Positions 10,756-29,520 are shown, counted from the first letter of the stretch. The stretch: 64,000 nucleotides of DNA from Syngnathus acus (GCF_901709675.1 NC_051088.1:8147693-8211692); one strand, 5' to 3'. Made by a program: numbers and translations. Notes: a model not told the origin generated them from the sequence alone.

Positions 10756-13700
10756 GACTCCGTCTGGAATTGTTTAGTGCGCACGACTGTGACACCTCGA
10801 ACGGAACTGCGCTCCACTTTTCAAGTGAGAGGATGAAAGGGATGTGTTTGAATCACAGCAGAAAACGCCCAGAGGTAGGCCCCCCAGTGACTGCACTGCG
10901 CGCAGTAAGAGTTGAATAATCTTGTCATAATATGCATGATAACTCTAAGAATTATTCATTCATTCTCCGAACCGCTTATTGTCAATAAAGATCAAAAGGG
11001 GCGAACAAAACTTTCATAATCTAGGAAAGCAATTCATTATAATAAAAGAGATACCAGACTCAGCAATTAAATTGTTATAAAAAGTTCATCCTTTCATTCA
11101 AAGTGTTGAGATTAGAAGTTAAAGGGGTTCATTAACAAAATCTATTGAAATGTTTCAGCACCTGTTTTTTGAGAATTGCCTTTTATGCAAACATAATTGT
11201 ATTGTTGTCTAACTTGTCTGAGTCAATTCCTTCTTCATACATACCGTGTCCCACTGCCAATCAGCAAATCTAGATGTGTGTTGAGATATGAGTTTAATTT
11301 GTTCGGTGAGTATAGTCAGGACTCAAAGCACGCTTACGTCACACCATCTCCCCCCCGTAATGAATGGAAATGCCATTAAAGGATAAAATATATATACACT
11401 TGTATTTTCAGATTGTCTGTTTACATGTGTTGCTGCACCATTTGTATTCAAATATAAGCTCATTTAAGCGGGATAACACTCCCAGATAGATACTATTCAT
11501 TTGCTTGTCTCGTTTGCAATGCCAAACTGTTGCTTGCTGTAAAGTAAACTTCACAACCATTTGTTTGTAGCTGGAAAGCAGACGCAACATTCAACTTATG
11601 GCACTCGAAGCAGCTCAAAACGATGAGTGATCAACACTTGTCTCACTTAGATGCTTTTTTTTTTTTTTAAATGTATGAATGCAAAGATGATCACTAAATG
11701 ATTAATGAAATAACATTGTTAAAGTAGCTCAATGCCCCAATAAATTAAACAGACACAATTTGTGTTTGGCAAAGGATGTTTGTAAAAGCAACTATGGATG
11801 CAAGTCCGTTCATGCATCACGTCACTTGGTGCATACTCCTGCAGTTCTTTTTGAAGTTTCCAGTTGACTTAAAATGACAACACGAGCTAATAAATATGCA
11901 CACACACACACACATACAGGAGAGCTGGCAGCAAGCAGTGTGATAGCATGCTAGTTAGAGCATGTCCAATACCCTTGCCTCAGATGCCAGACTTATGAGT
12001 GTGCTGAGTAAGAAATGTTCTTTTACTGTTTGGACACAATTGTTTTTTTTTCATGTTAATTAGCCTCGCAAAACACAAGCTGGGAACATTGGTGAGTGCT
12101 TTAAATGAGTGAGAGTGTAAAAATCGACATGTAACCATATGGCAAGAGTTTTAATGGCTAACTTCAGGAAACAAGTTTATGGGGCAAGCAGTAAAACCAC
12201 GAGAAGTTTCTGCACTTAGCCAAGAAGGACTTGATGTAAGATGTTACATTCCAGTAACCAAAATGAGTTACCCAATGTTTGTAGCTGATCCTCCCCAAAA
12301 TTCTATTGCCAAGACAACAAAATTTACATTCAGACAACAATGTTGGAAGCTGAAACACAGCAGACGCGAATCCAATACAACAAACATACGCAACACGTTT
12401 CCACAAGTAGTAGCAAGGGCAATGAAAGGGCAACTTCAATGCTAAAGAGGTGGGCACAATTTTCCATCAGCGCTACTCAGGATTACGTGCCTCCTAACCA
12501 GATGATGTTTATTTGCAGTTTGGCAGCCGCAAATTCACAGCTAATATTTAATATACATATAATTTGTTATGAAAATATTCAAATCAAATGTGTATTTAAT
12601 GAAATGAGACTATTACATCTGCATTTGGGGTTTTTGGGGGGAAATGAGATGCAAAGTGGATCCTGTTACTCATCAGTGGTTTTAGGTGAGAGGCAGGCAA
12701 CACCCAAGATCGGTTGTCACTCACCCTGTTTGCCCTCATAGACAAACAAATTCATAATTACTTTCACAACAAAGAACAATTTAACATTTTGGGTGACACT
12801 AATGTGCATGTTTTTGAGGGAGCCATTGTCCTCCAGCAAACCCGGGGATTCCAGACAAAACGCCACACAGGATGGCTGGAGCTAAGCTGGAAGCTTGCTG
12901 AAACTTTAGAAGCATAACTAACACCCAGCAGTCCAAAAATGAGTAGGAAGAAAAAAAGTTCTCAGCCCTGTATAACATAAAAAGATCTTGTAATCTTCTT
13001 AACACTCTAAAATCAATTGATCATTTTCCTGTGTTGGTAACCTTTACACTACCCTACTCTAAAAGATTCAAATAAAAGTATTACTACAACAAAAACAAAT
13101 TCCAAGAGGCTTCATATGGCCCGCACATGTGTCTAAGTGTGTGCGTGTATTTGTATGTGTGGAAAGAGACGATTGAATTACAAAATGATCAAAGAGCGCA
13201 CCTTGAGTTAAGACCCTCAATATTGCACTGGAAGCTTGTGGCCTCTGATTGAATCCAGTTGTTTTCCGGTTCTGTATAAGATTTATCGTCCAAAGAACAT
13301 GGGTAAAATTTAAAGATCAATTTTGGTTTAAAAACAAAGGAATTGATTGTAGATCAGGTCAAATAGAATGAAAAAAATAAAACTATTTGTTAATAATAAA
13401 ATAATCTATTAGAAAACCATTGTGTTACGAGTTACAATGAATTATTTGTGATGTTGTGTTAATGTTACTTGATTAAATAGAATTTTGTTAAAGCTATCAG
13501 GAAAAAAGTTGACATTTTTGTTTTATTATATTGACAAAATCAATTTACCTATTATTTTGTCCCAATTCAATCCAAAAAGATGGACTGTGACGAGAGCGTG
13601 CGTTGGAAATGCCCCGAAAGACAAAGACATGAGATGCAAGAGATTTTTGCTATACATTACTTCAATGAGCATTCTGAGCAGTGATTTTCCAAGTATGGAC

Positions 13701-14225
13701 GCAGGTTCCCTGCCTAATTACAGTTTAGGTGTATCCGTCCATTCTTCTTTTGCGAGTGTGCGTTGTTGAGAGCTAGCAGGTCAAATCAGAGCATAGGAGC
13801 CTTACTTGTTGTTGGGCACCAGAAATGTAAATATGCAACGGACTGAGGGTGCCAAATGGCAAAACATCTTCTGCCACCTCTAAGCAGCTTGCCTCACTCT
13901 GTCTGTAGAAATGTATGCACAGAACCTTTCGTCAGCATGAGACAGCTGAGTCTTGATTGTCCACTCACACGCCCATGCTGCTTTATGGTGATGACCGACT
14001 GTTTCACACCACTGAAGATGATCCTGACCATCTTGCAGATTGATGGCAAAAGTAGCACCTCTGCCACCACTGGGCTGATTCAGAGCTGTCCATTTCTCTT
14101 CTACCGGCATCACAAATGTCCAGGATTTACTTTGTGATACAATCTCATAAATGAAAGAGCAAAACAATCTCAGGGTATTTATGTTACTAGCCAAGCATGA
14201 CTTTATTCTAATATTATCACAACTT
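10756..14225. other. Intergenic region between divergent ca6 and eno1, proximal part
   Basis: Contains the ca6 promoter just above 10755, with no clear TATA box. The rest is AT-rich. At 10955-10985 a short fragment (ATTCATTCATTCTCCGAACC and on) matches the inverted tail of a common fish LINE 3' end. A small CA tract sits near 11898. No coding exon or RNA gene is supported. Confidence 0.5.
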
Positions 14226-14640
14226 TCCATCCATCCATCCATCCATCCATCTTCTTCCGCTTATCCGGGGTTGGGTCGCGGGGGCAGCAGCTTTAGGAGG
14301 GACTCCCAGACTTCCCTCTCCCCAGCCACTTCGTCCAGCTCATCCCGGGGGATCCCAAGGCGTTCCCAGGCCAACTGAGAGACATAGTCTCGCCAGCGCG
14401 TCCTGGGTCGTCCCCGGGGTCTCCTACCGGTGGGACATGCCCGGAACACCTCCCCAGGGAGGCGTCCAGGAGGCATCCTGATGAGATGCCCGAGCCACCT
14501 CATCTGGCTCCTCTCAACGTGGAGGAGCAGCGGCTCTACTTTGAGTCTCTCCCGGATGATTGAGCTTCTCATCTTATCTCTAAGGGAGAGCCCGGACACC
14601 CTGCGGAGGAAACTCATTTCGGCCGCTTGTATCCTGGATT
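14226..14640 (-). mobile_element. 3' end of a non-LTR retrotransposon (LINE), 5'-truncated
   Basis: On the minus strand a 118-codon open frame (14617-14261) encodes the C-terminal end of a reverse-transcriptase polyprotein: MSFLRRVSGLSLRD, then RWLGHLIRMPPGRLPGEVF, GRRPRGRPRTRWRDYVSQLA and LLKLLPPRPNPG before a TAA. This tail recurs in fish LINE open frames. It is followed by a GGATAAGCGG motif and a (GATG)n tail (14226-14250), as expected for a 3'-anchored, 5'-truncated insertion. The frame is unbroken across the fragment, so the insertion may be fairly young. I cannot assign the clade with confidence. Confidence 0.8.
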
Positions 14641-15772
14641 TCTGTCTTTCTTTTCGCCAAATAAATATTTATTTGTTATTGTAACTACGTATATGCTTTT
14701 TTTTCTCAGGAAATTGGCAAGCTATTCATTCGTATGGCATTTAGTGAGTGGTACAGATGCTGGTTAGGCTGAATCGGTATTACGATTAGGAAATATATCT
14801 CTTTTCTAAGGAGCTCAAAATGTTTGAGAACCACAGTTTTAAAGGAATGCTCAATATCACCCCCTAACAAGTTGGGGTTTCTCTTTTCAATGGTTGCGTC
14901 ACCACGAACAATTGGACTGCAGATGGCGCAGTTACACAAAAAGTCCAGGATGACAACTACTGCAGTCAAAAAGCTTGCAGGCGTATGAGTGGAAAAACTA
15001 TAGACATTTTCCAAATTTAACTTGTACTTCCAATATACTTCACTTTAATGAGGCGATTCAAACAATTTCCACTTCTGAATATCACCATTCGGACGATTAC
15101 CCTTACCCAAGTCCCCAAACATTCACAATTATAAAGTGGCCAAATTAAGAGATTAATCGTATTCACGATCTCTCTCCGCATTTCCGCTTAACTATGTCAA
15201 GCTCATTAAGAAAAAATCTTACGAATTGTTTTCGCATTCGTTAATTCACTTTTTTCTTCATTGTTATTTTCTATGCCAACATTCCTGAATGGGTGCAGAC
15301 ATTTTAACTCCTCCCATCCATCCCACAATTTTTGACAGCTTAAAACAATGAATGGATGTTCCAGATAGATTTATGTAAACATACGAGAGCGGTTTCATTG
15401 GTTTTCATCCGGGTTGTTTTTGGAGGCAGTTAGCACAGTGCATAGTGTGTATTTTCCAAAACGCCAGTCACTTCGTGGGAAAGGAAGTGTCAATGCCCCT
15501 CAAGCGTGACCACAAAAGACACGTGATCAACGATTGCGCCAAGAGCCCCCCCCCCCCCAAAAAAACGCCACTGCCTCACTGCACGTCCCCATCCTGCGTC
15601 GCCTCTCTACACGTAGCTCCTCTAGCTTGAAAAAAAGAAAAAAAAAAAACTACACTTCCCATGTTTCATTGGAGGGTGTGGCGGTCATTAGAACAGGCCT
15701 CTGACCCAGCAGGCACGCTCTGGAGGCGTATTTATACACTTATGTTCTTTGTGACGCAATGTGTATACTAAA
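14641..15772. other. Intergenic, no gene seen
   Basis: AT-rich sequence with a poly-C/poly-A stretch near 15547-15565 and a poly-A stretch near 15630-15650. No coding exon or RNA gene is supported. Confidence 0.5.
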
Positions 15773-15908
15773 ATTCAATGACAACTGCAATGTACACGAT
15801 AGGGAGGTTACTTATGTAACAATCCATGATTGTTATGAAAATTCAATCACAACTGCAACATACACGAGAGGGAGGTTGCTTATGTAACAATCCATGATTG
15901 TTATGAAA
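15773..15908. repeat. Two tandem copies of a 68-bp unit
   Basis: The units at 15773-15840 and 15841-15908 each begin ATTCAAT, run through ACAACTGCAA and GGGAGGTT, and end in the identical string ATCCATGATTGTTATGAAA. They differ at only a few positions. An inverted partial copy lies in eno1 intron 2 at 19601-19650, so the unit belongs to a dispersed family. Confidence 0.85.
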
Positions 15909-16349
15909 ATGTTGGCATTGCGAAAAAAATTAAATCGTTTTGAGAATTTAGGGCATGATAAAATGTATCTTTGAAATTCTGAAATTTCTGAAATTGACAT
16001 GGAATGTGTAAAGTTCACTAAGCACCTCACAACTGTCAGAGCAATGTAGTTACAGCAAGTTATACAAATTAGGTAAATAGGATTTAGTTTTTTATTTTGT
16101 CATGAAAAATCGGGGCATGATGAAAATAGTGCTCAAAATCTCATGAACGAGCTGGAAAGTTTCACATTGTGACTGTGTTGAATTTGGACAATGTCTCCCA
16201 CAACCCAAGATACTTTACTAAATTAGGGTTTGACTCGTTGGAGAAATGTGAAAGTGGTAATATACGCCGATTACACATCCAATATGGCAGTCCCGTCAAT
16301 GTAAGATTTGGCGCTACAAGAGAAATCTACGCAGATAAATTTAGGTCCG

Positions 16350-16595
16350 TATCCTCGCACGTTCGTTACATGCGCATCTTCCTGATTCCATCCATGGCGA
16401 ACGTGCGCCCCACCTCGCAGTCGTGTCCCGCGTGACGTGGCTCCAGCCAATGGCGTGGCTCCGCGGCTCAGTTCTGCGTCGATGCGGTCCACTTATCATC
16501 GAGTCTGGCACGTCACGAACGCCTTCCCCTTGTCTGCTTTCCTGCACGACACAGCCACAGACAGCACCGTCCTTGCACACAGTTAGGCCTGAAAG
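16350..16595 (+). promoter_or_regulatory. eno1: eno1 promoter and non-coding exon 1
   Basis: The local GC content and CpG count rise sharply above the flanks. A CCAAT box lies at 16447-16451. RCGTG cores, the hypoxia-response element type, occur at 16401-16405, 16430-16434 and 16435-16439 on the plus strand, and as CACGT at 16358-16362 and 16509-16513 on the other strand. A donor GGTAACTT follows 16595, giving a non-coding first exon that ends GCCTGAAAG and splices to 18350, the usual enolase gene layout. The transcription start itself cannot be read; it probably lies between 16490 and 16570. HIF control of ENO1 is established in mammals; here it is inferred from the motifs. Confidence 0.7.
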
Positions 16596-18349
16596 GTAAC
16601 TTCAAAATCCTCTTGACGACGTCATTTGGTGTTTGCGACAGCCCTTTTGATTCAACTATCAGATTGACATTTTTCTATTGTACCATTTCTTTTCATTGTG
16701 TATTACCGCGAACGGTATTGCGTTTTCCATCATCGTCAAAGCACACTTTTAAGTGTTGCCCTTGACCATTGTATGTCGTGTCGAGGACCGTGTCTGGATT
16801 CAGTTTATGCTCCTCGGTGGGCACCGTGGTGGAGTAGTTTGTATTCCGGTGACTATTTTTAAAACGACGGCATCAGCTGGCAAGGACCCCCCCAACCCCC
16901 CACATTTTTTTTTTTTTTTTTTTTGAGAACTGCGGTGGGCATCAGGAACGGGTGTCATGTTGCAAACTTCCCGCAGTCTCTTTAGTATGTTGCGGAACGT
17001 CTGAATGCAAAACATGACAGCGTTTCGGACATTTTTAGTAGCGACACCAGTTGCTTGCCGCATACAAACTGGCTGGGGGGCGTGTCGACCAGAATCATTT
17101 TAAAATCGTATTACTGACTAGCGAATTACTGTATGTTTGAGGCTTCTTTCCACAGATCATACAGTGAAAACTTCAGAAAAGACACGCACGCTCGATATTT
17201 GGGTGTCACGTTTATTTTGCGACTTTTAAAAGCACCTTCCTCGCGAATTCAAATACAATTGCTCTTTTAGCCCAAGAAAGATTCATATCGAGCATTTATT
17301 TGTGCACTCCAAACAAGATGGTATGAATGCTGCATTGCACATAAATCCAATGCATGATGGTTTATTTGCGGCTACCATTTTGTGCTGCCATTTTGTTATG
17401 CTTCCTGCAATGATCATGCAGTAATCCCAAAATTATGCAAACTTGAGGAAACGATTGGGACAACACCTTATCTAATGGTGCAATGTCATGATAATGACTA
17501 TACAGTATTAGGCAAAGTCTTGAATGTATTTGACAAGTAAAAAGGCGTTCTCTCTTTGATTTGTACTCATCGCCAGAATGAAACAGAACTATTTTTTTCA
17601 CTGTTTGTTAGAGATTTTGATCTTTTGTCTTTGCTCTGGTTAGAGTGAAGAGAGATGATTCAGTTGTTTAATAATTCTGTCAGTAAAAAAAATGATTGAA
17701 GAAAAAGAATGGCTGCACAATTGATGTTTCTGGATATCAACACAGGGGGCCTATTTTATTACTTTTAACAAATTCTAGTGTATTTTCTAAACTTCTGGTT
17801 TGTAGTTGATAAAAAGCATAAAAAGAGAGCGCTGCAAGGGAACGCTGCATTAGCATCCCCTCATGCATTCAGAGTGGGCAGAGACAGTTTGATAAATCAA
17901 TATTGGCACAGTGAACCCTTGGGTCAAAAAGTCTGGATCTGTGACTGCCATTATTTATGTAAGAAACATGGGGGTTAACATGAGGAAAGTAAGATAAAAT
18001 CGTGACTCTGGCTAGGCTACCTAATCAATTTAAAGATACTATTGATGTTGAGGTTTTGTGCTTATTGCGTAATTTTTTTTATCCTCATAGAATTTCGCAA
18101 AATTTTGCAATCTTTTTGGCATCCAGACTAAGCATATGTATTTAGTCAAGCCACACCTCACTGTGATTCGTACATCTGCTTCTCTGAGCAGACTTCTCTC
18201 AGTGCTGACACGCATAGCCCATGGTAACGTATCGAATAGGATAGGCAAAACATTGTTTTGGCTTTTCAAATGTGATTTGTATTTATTACTATGAGATAGA
18301 TGACCAGACAAGATTGTGCTGACCTCTCAACCTGTTGTTGTGTCTGCAG
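16596..18349 (+). other. eno1: eno1 intron 1
   Basis: Intron between the non-coding exon 1 and the ATG exon. It includes a C-rich stretch followed by a poly-T run at about 16887-16924. No other gene is seen in it. Confidence 0.6.
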
Positions 18350-18362
18350 ATCCAACGCAACC

Positions 18363-24421
<6,059 letters not shown>

Positions 24422-24770
24422 GATGCACCTTCAACCTCAGGCCTCTGTGTTCATCGCTCATAATTATGATACTGAAATGCCACGCAAAGTCGCTTGCCGT
24501 GTCCACCGCTGAGATCTGTGGCACGGTGAAGCATCAAGCGCCTCCTCAAAGTATGCTTTAGCTCCTGAAAAATAACAATCCTTCAGTGTCTATCTGTGTC
24601 TGAAGCCTCTGTGTAGCTTCTTGTGAGTTGTAGTGAATCTTGGTGCTCTACTGAGTGTTTGAGCTACTGTAACTTACTGTACTGTCGAGAATTAGAAAAG
24701 GGTATTAAGTGTGCAATGTGTGTCATCTGACAAAAGTCTTGTGTTGCTGTAAGCGTTGGCAGAAATATAT

Positions 24771-24776
24771 AATAAA
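24771..24776 (+). terminator. eno1: eno1 polyA signal AATAAA
   Basis: Canonical AATAAA 350 bases after the stop, followed by a T-rich region. It gives a 3' UTR of about 370 bases, typical for enolase mRNA. Confidence 0.75.
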
Positions 24777-24799
24777 AATATAGTTTGAAATGGTAATTT

Positions 24800-25500
24800 A
24801 TGTGGCTCCTTTTTAGTTTTTCAAATTACCGATATTTTTGTACACTGATGGTCGGTAATTCTGCTGGTTGACTAACGACTAGCCTACATCCTAGTTCTTC
24901 ACAGCAGATAAAAGTAAAATGTTTTAACTTGTGCATCTCCTCTCTTGTGGCTTCTCATGTCAGTCAGTGTGACAAGTTTGATGTAATCTGAGTACCACTG
25001 GGAGGCAGAAACATGAGCACAGTACTCCCTCGCGGGGATGCCATTTGTGCCTCTGAAGGCTGAGCCTTAATAGTAAGCTTCAACAGGATAAATAAAAGTC
25101 TATTCTCAAGAGGTATGGCACCATGGGGGGCGATCGTCAGCTGTGGCTTTTCACTTTCTTGAACCTTATGTCAATCTTCCTCTTTGGTTCAGACGAAATT
25201 AAGACTACTGGGATAGGATCCAGCATGCCCGCAACCCTCATGAGGATGAGCGGTACGGAGGCTGAATGAATGAATTGAATTTAGGTTTCATTGTGGGCAC
25301 AAACACAATGGATAAGAATTTGCATTTGTTATAAGATCAAATTCTCAAAGTGCGAATCTGTTGATGCAGCGTTTGGAACGTACGCCATCTAGTGATCACA
25401 TATCACAGTACATTTACATTTCGAGCACAGGCCTTGGAATGTTTCAACTCCAAGCACAAGGAATAAAAACAACACGTAACGACATTTTATTATGAAAATA
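24800..25500. other. Intergenic between eno1 and putative rere 5' end
   Basis: No gene. At 25195-25285 a short aged LINE 3'-tail copy is recognisable (GGGATAGGATCCAGCATGCC, GATGAGCGG, then GAATGAATGAATTGAAT). Confidence 0.5.
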
Positions 25501-25539
25501 ACAGAGGTGTGGGTTAGTTCCGATTTACGTTTAAAATCC

Positions 25540-26430
25540 GGTTACGCCGCAGAAACGGGACTCCGTCGTAAGTCGAGGCCCTTCCTCGTGGTGTGTTGTG
25601 GTATTCTCCTTTTCGACCAGTGGGTGACGACATTTTACCGGCTGAACTTTGAGAGCCCCCGACTGTTCTCACCCCAACATGAAGAAGGATGCTGTCACGC
25701 TGAGTGCCTTTCACACACACCAGTCCGAGCATCCCGGCTACCATTACTCCCTCTTTGAATCCCAACTCCATCATTTATGACAGCGTTGCCCCAAACGTGG
25801 TGCGTTCACGTGCAAGGCGAGAAAAAGACACACAAGGTGGCACTGCGGTTGTCTGTAGTGGCGACCACTTGGCTAACTAACGTTGGCTAATTGCCCCCGC
25901 TGCAGCTCCGCTTTGCTTTTCTCACCGCTATTGTTTGTTGTTGCAGCCTCTCATCAAACAAATCACAGATGTTGTAGCTCAAGCTCTCCAAGGTAAGTGC
26001 CGTGAGCGCACCCTGTGAGCCTCCTTCTTTTGCTTCCGATGAGTGTTCCTGTGCAGAATGTGCCAAATGATGCGCTGCAATGTGGTTTGTTTGGAAATGT
26101 AAACTAGCTAGCCGCTCGGCTAATATCCCTGTTAGCATGAAGACCGGGCTGATCAGTGAGCTAACGCGGCTAGCCGTTTAGCAGCAGTCGCTAGTACTGG
26201 TCGGGAATGCCAGTCAGGAGCGGTGTACTGTCTGGGTGCGAACGGCTCGTTCCACACCGTTGAGCGTCTGCAAGTTCACGGCTCTTGTTTGATCAGCATT
26301 TGTGTTTTCAACATGTACTGGAAGAGCGAGCGTGCAGCACAAGAGAGCGCTTCCCATTTGAAATGATCCTGTGTAGTGCGTGTTCGCGTGTGCGTACGTG
26401 CGCGCGCGCGCGTGCAAATGTGTTTCATGG
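25540..26430 (+). promoter_or_regulatory. CpG-rich segment, candidate rere promoter and first exon
   Basis: CpG density is raised relative to flanking DNA. A strong donor AAG|GTAAGT lies at 25990-25996, so an exon would end at 25992. It is either a first exon starting some way upstream or, using the TTGTTGTTGCAG acceptor before 25947, a 46-nt internal leader exon. In human, RERE follows ENO1 on the same strand with a long non-coding 5' part, so a rere 5' UTR exon is the natural candidate. A 33-codon frame from ATG 25679 to TGA could be an upstream ORF. No rere coding motif is present, so the name stays an inference. Confidence 0.4.
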
Positions 26431-26754
26431 AGTAGCCGGAGCCCATTGAGCTATTGTCAATTAGCTCATGGAAATGTTAGCTGCCAAATGCTGCTTGATT
26501 GGAGTGTGTCACACTTGTTTTAACTGCATGCAAGCTTTTAGATCAGGGCTGCTTTTATTGTTGTTGAGTTTGGTGTGAGAAGGTATAGAAAAAATAAACA
26601 TGCACAGGTGCAACTTAAGGTTGCTTGTCAACAATTAGAAGTCTTTGTCTTTTGGCAAACAGTGATGACTAACTTAAGAAGTAAGAACTTTAATGTTCTT
26701 TTTACAAGTTCAGGTTTGTGAACTTCATGCCAGCATGAAGCTATCATAATCATG

Positions 26755-27170
26755 AAAGGGAAGCATGGTGGTCTGCACGATAACACGACTTTCCTCACAT
26801 CTCTGAGGTTCAAGGATTGAACCTCTGCTCTGGCCTTCCTGTTTGGAGTCTGTGTGACCTCTTCAATTTTGTGTGCGGCTTCCTTCCCATTCCCCAAATC
26901 ATGTAAAGTGAGTCTTCAATGAACCTTACATCAACTATTTGAATTAGTTTTGAAGTTTGGTGACATGGTTAGCATTTCTGCCTTGTCCCAGGTTTGAAAA
27001 AGTTGTATCTTCTTCTATCCCCACCTTCCATAAACATGCATATGAAGATGTTAAAGGGTCCGGTGGTGTAAATGTGTGTGGATGGTTGGTTGTCTATTTC
27101 TGCCTCAGATAGGTTGTCTTGCTCCAAGTCAGCTGGCTCACCCGCTAACAAATATGGTGATACTATTGTT
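26755..27170. mobile_element. Two aged copies of a fish LINE 3' region
   Basis: GCATGGTGGTCTGCACGATA, CACATCTCTGAGGTTCAAGG, then TTGGAGTCTGTGTGACC and GGCTTCCTTCCCATTCCCC follow the familiar fish LINE 3' sequence (GGTTCGA...GTGTGGAGTTTGC...GGTTTCCTCCCAC). A second, worse-preserved copy follows from about 26950. Many substitutions indicate old insertions. Confidence 0.55.
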
Positions 27171-29123
27171 AATGTCAAAAGTATAATCTTGCAGCTGTAT
27201 ATATTTAGTAGTTCGTGTGATTTGCGTCGAATGTTTGGAAGGATATTAAGGGCATCGATAAGACAAGGCATAGTGCCAGATTAGACTAAGCGACCTTTTC
27301 ATGTTTAAATCAGATGTGTGCACAAAAGGCTTCTTCTTGTCTCTTTCAAAAATAATCAACTTCAGATGTGTTATTGTTATTCAGCTCAAGGACAGCATTG
27401 GGAATATTACATCTCAGTCATATCTTGGTTGGATTCCAAAATAAGCCCTTCTCTGTGAGCAACATTGCTTCCTTTGGTTGAATTGTGTTGTGACTAGGCT
27501 TGATACAGTGGAAGCAAACCTCCATAGTTGAACACAGCCCTACTGATTTCCTTTGTGGTACGCTACTGCAAATACCGTTCTTCAATTGACTCAAGTATCA
27601 ATGTCTAAAGTTTGCCAATCAATTTTAGTAATACTATGGCCGTCTCGTCACTTTGGCAGCACACTCGATCCTTTTTTTTTTGTTTCCTTAGTTTGTATTT
27701 TGCCTTGTAAACACCACTCCATGATGGACAAAGCCTCCACAGATGTCACGCTTCTGATTTTTTAAATTTTTTATTATGTTGCAAAAACAGGAAGCGAACT
27801 GATCGTAAGCATGGCGAATATACTGAGCCCCCCTGGTAATGCGTGTGATTTACCTTCATAGATTGCTGACAACTCGCTTATTTATTTCCAGAGACACAGC
27901 CCTTCCTTCATCTTTGCAGTGACACCGGATTCTTGGTCTCGCTGCTTGTCAGATTGCTACGCTGTTAGTCCACGCTTACATGAAATTGAATTACCTGAAA
28001 GCTTAAAAGCATTGCTTGCTAAATCACCGCTATCCTCAACACTACATTATGTTTAATGCACTTAAACAACCCGATGTTGGGCTATTTTCCAATAGGCTAT
28101 ACGGCTAACATCTCAAGACACTTGCCCAGGCTTGTGGCCATAAATGGTTAATGTCTGAAGGAATTAATAAAGCAGTTGCGTGACACATTTGACTGTAATT
28201 TTTTAGGTTATTCACAGCTCTATTATAGTGGTATTTTTTTTTTATACAGAACTGCAGCCAATCCCCATTATTTGACTAGTTCGTGGGTTAAAGGAGGTCA
28301 GGGTGTTTTATAGTGTTTCAAATTGAGCTCAAGCACAGCAGTGGTAAAAATGACAAGTGACACACCCCGTCCACTGAATGTTAATGTAGCCCAGCGCTTG
28401 CAGATTAATCGTAAGAGAAATAGCCTCACTTATTTCCCTTTAATGGCTAATGTGTGTTAGAGGAACACCAGCTCCCCGTGAGCAATAATATGTAGGACAG
28501 AAAAATGTAAAGGTGGGGGAAAAAAAATCCATTTTCACTACAGTCTGGCACTCAGACTATTTGTAGGATGATTTGTCATTACACACACTCGGCAATTCAA
28601 CATTGACACGCTGCGTTCGGATTGCCTCTTGCTGTTTTTCACCCGCATGCCGTCACTGGATATTTTCTTTGCCTCCCATGAATGGCCAAGATGATTGGCC
28701 ATTATAATGCCTGGCTGCAGTCTCCGAGCTCTGTCAGGCTCTGCGCGAGGTGGTGTAATAAAGGCATTGGTGTGGCCAAGCCTGTATTGTAAAACAGATA
28801 TTGCATTTTCTGCAAGGCTATTGTGTTTCAAAGCAAAGTGACTAGCTGATATAGTGGCTTCTGTGGGCGTTTTGTTTACACTTTGAAATTATGCTGGTAG
28901 CAGAGTGAAACGTTTGCTCGTGAAAATCGACGCTGTCGACTGTCTTCAGACGTCTTCAGAACAATTGCAGTGAAGAGTGAAGCTCAAAACTCCTCATGAT
29001 TGTGTTTTGGGGATTTTCAAAGCTACACATACAATGGAAAACATTTATTCCAAATCAAAACAAAAGGAATTTATGACGCATCTTCCATTCAAGTGATGCA
29101 AAACAATGTTTACAGAAGACTAG

Positions 29124-29520
29124 AGATGCAACGATTATTCGATTAACTGACAACTCGTTGATTATCAATTTAATTGTTATTTTTGATAATCAAGTCATCG
29201 TTTAAATTTGAAATTGTTTAAATGCTTGAAATTTTAGCTTCACAGCCGTATCCGATTTCTGCAGTCCTTCATGAAAACAGATTGGTTATCTTTGCGTTGC
29301 ATCATAAGATTTTTTTTATACTTGGACAAAAACGATCGTTTTCTAATTTTTCTTACGTTATGACCAGAAAGGGACTTTATTTTTTTGCCTTGTCAATTTG
29401 AAACTGTCTCCTGTATTTTATTAAGGAATGTCAACTGAAACATGTTTTTTAAAAAAACGATTCATTGGCAAGAATCAACCAGATTACGCGGTTATTGAAA
29501 TAATCGTTTGTAGCAACTCT
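29124..29520. mobile_element. Non-autonomous DNA-transposon-like repeat, copy 1
   Basis: It starts GATGCAACGATTATTCGATT and ends AATAATCGTTTGTAGCAAC, so the ends are imperfect inverted repeats (GCAACGATTATT against TTGCTACAAACGATTATT). Internal words TTTTAGCTTCACAG and CATGAAAACAGATTG recur in the copy at 47185-47577. Confidence 0.6.

Noticed and set aside
14880-15000. tRNA or other small RNA genes in the ca6-eno1 intergenic region
   Set aside because: No A-box/B-box pair or cloverleaf could be recognised by eye.
25947-25992. Coding exon reading PLIKQITDVVAQALQ
   Set aside because: It is flanked by a good acceptor and donor and open in one frame, but I do not recognise the peptide and 46 nt is too short to be convincing; kept only as a possible leader exon.
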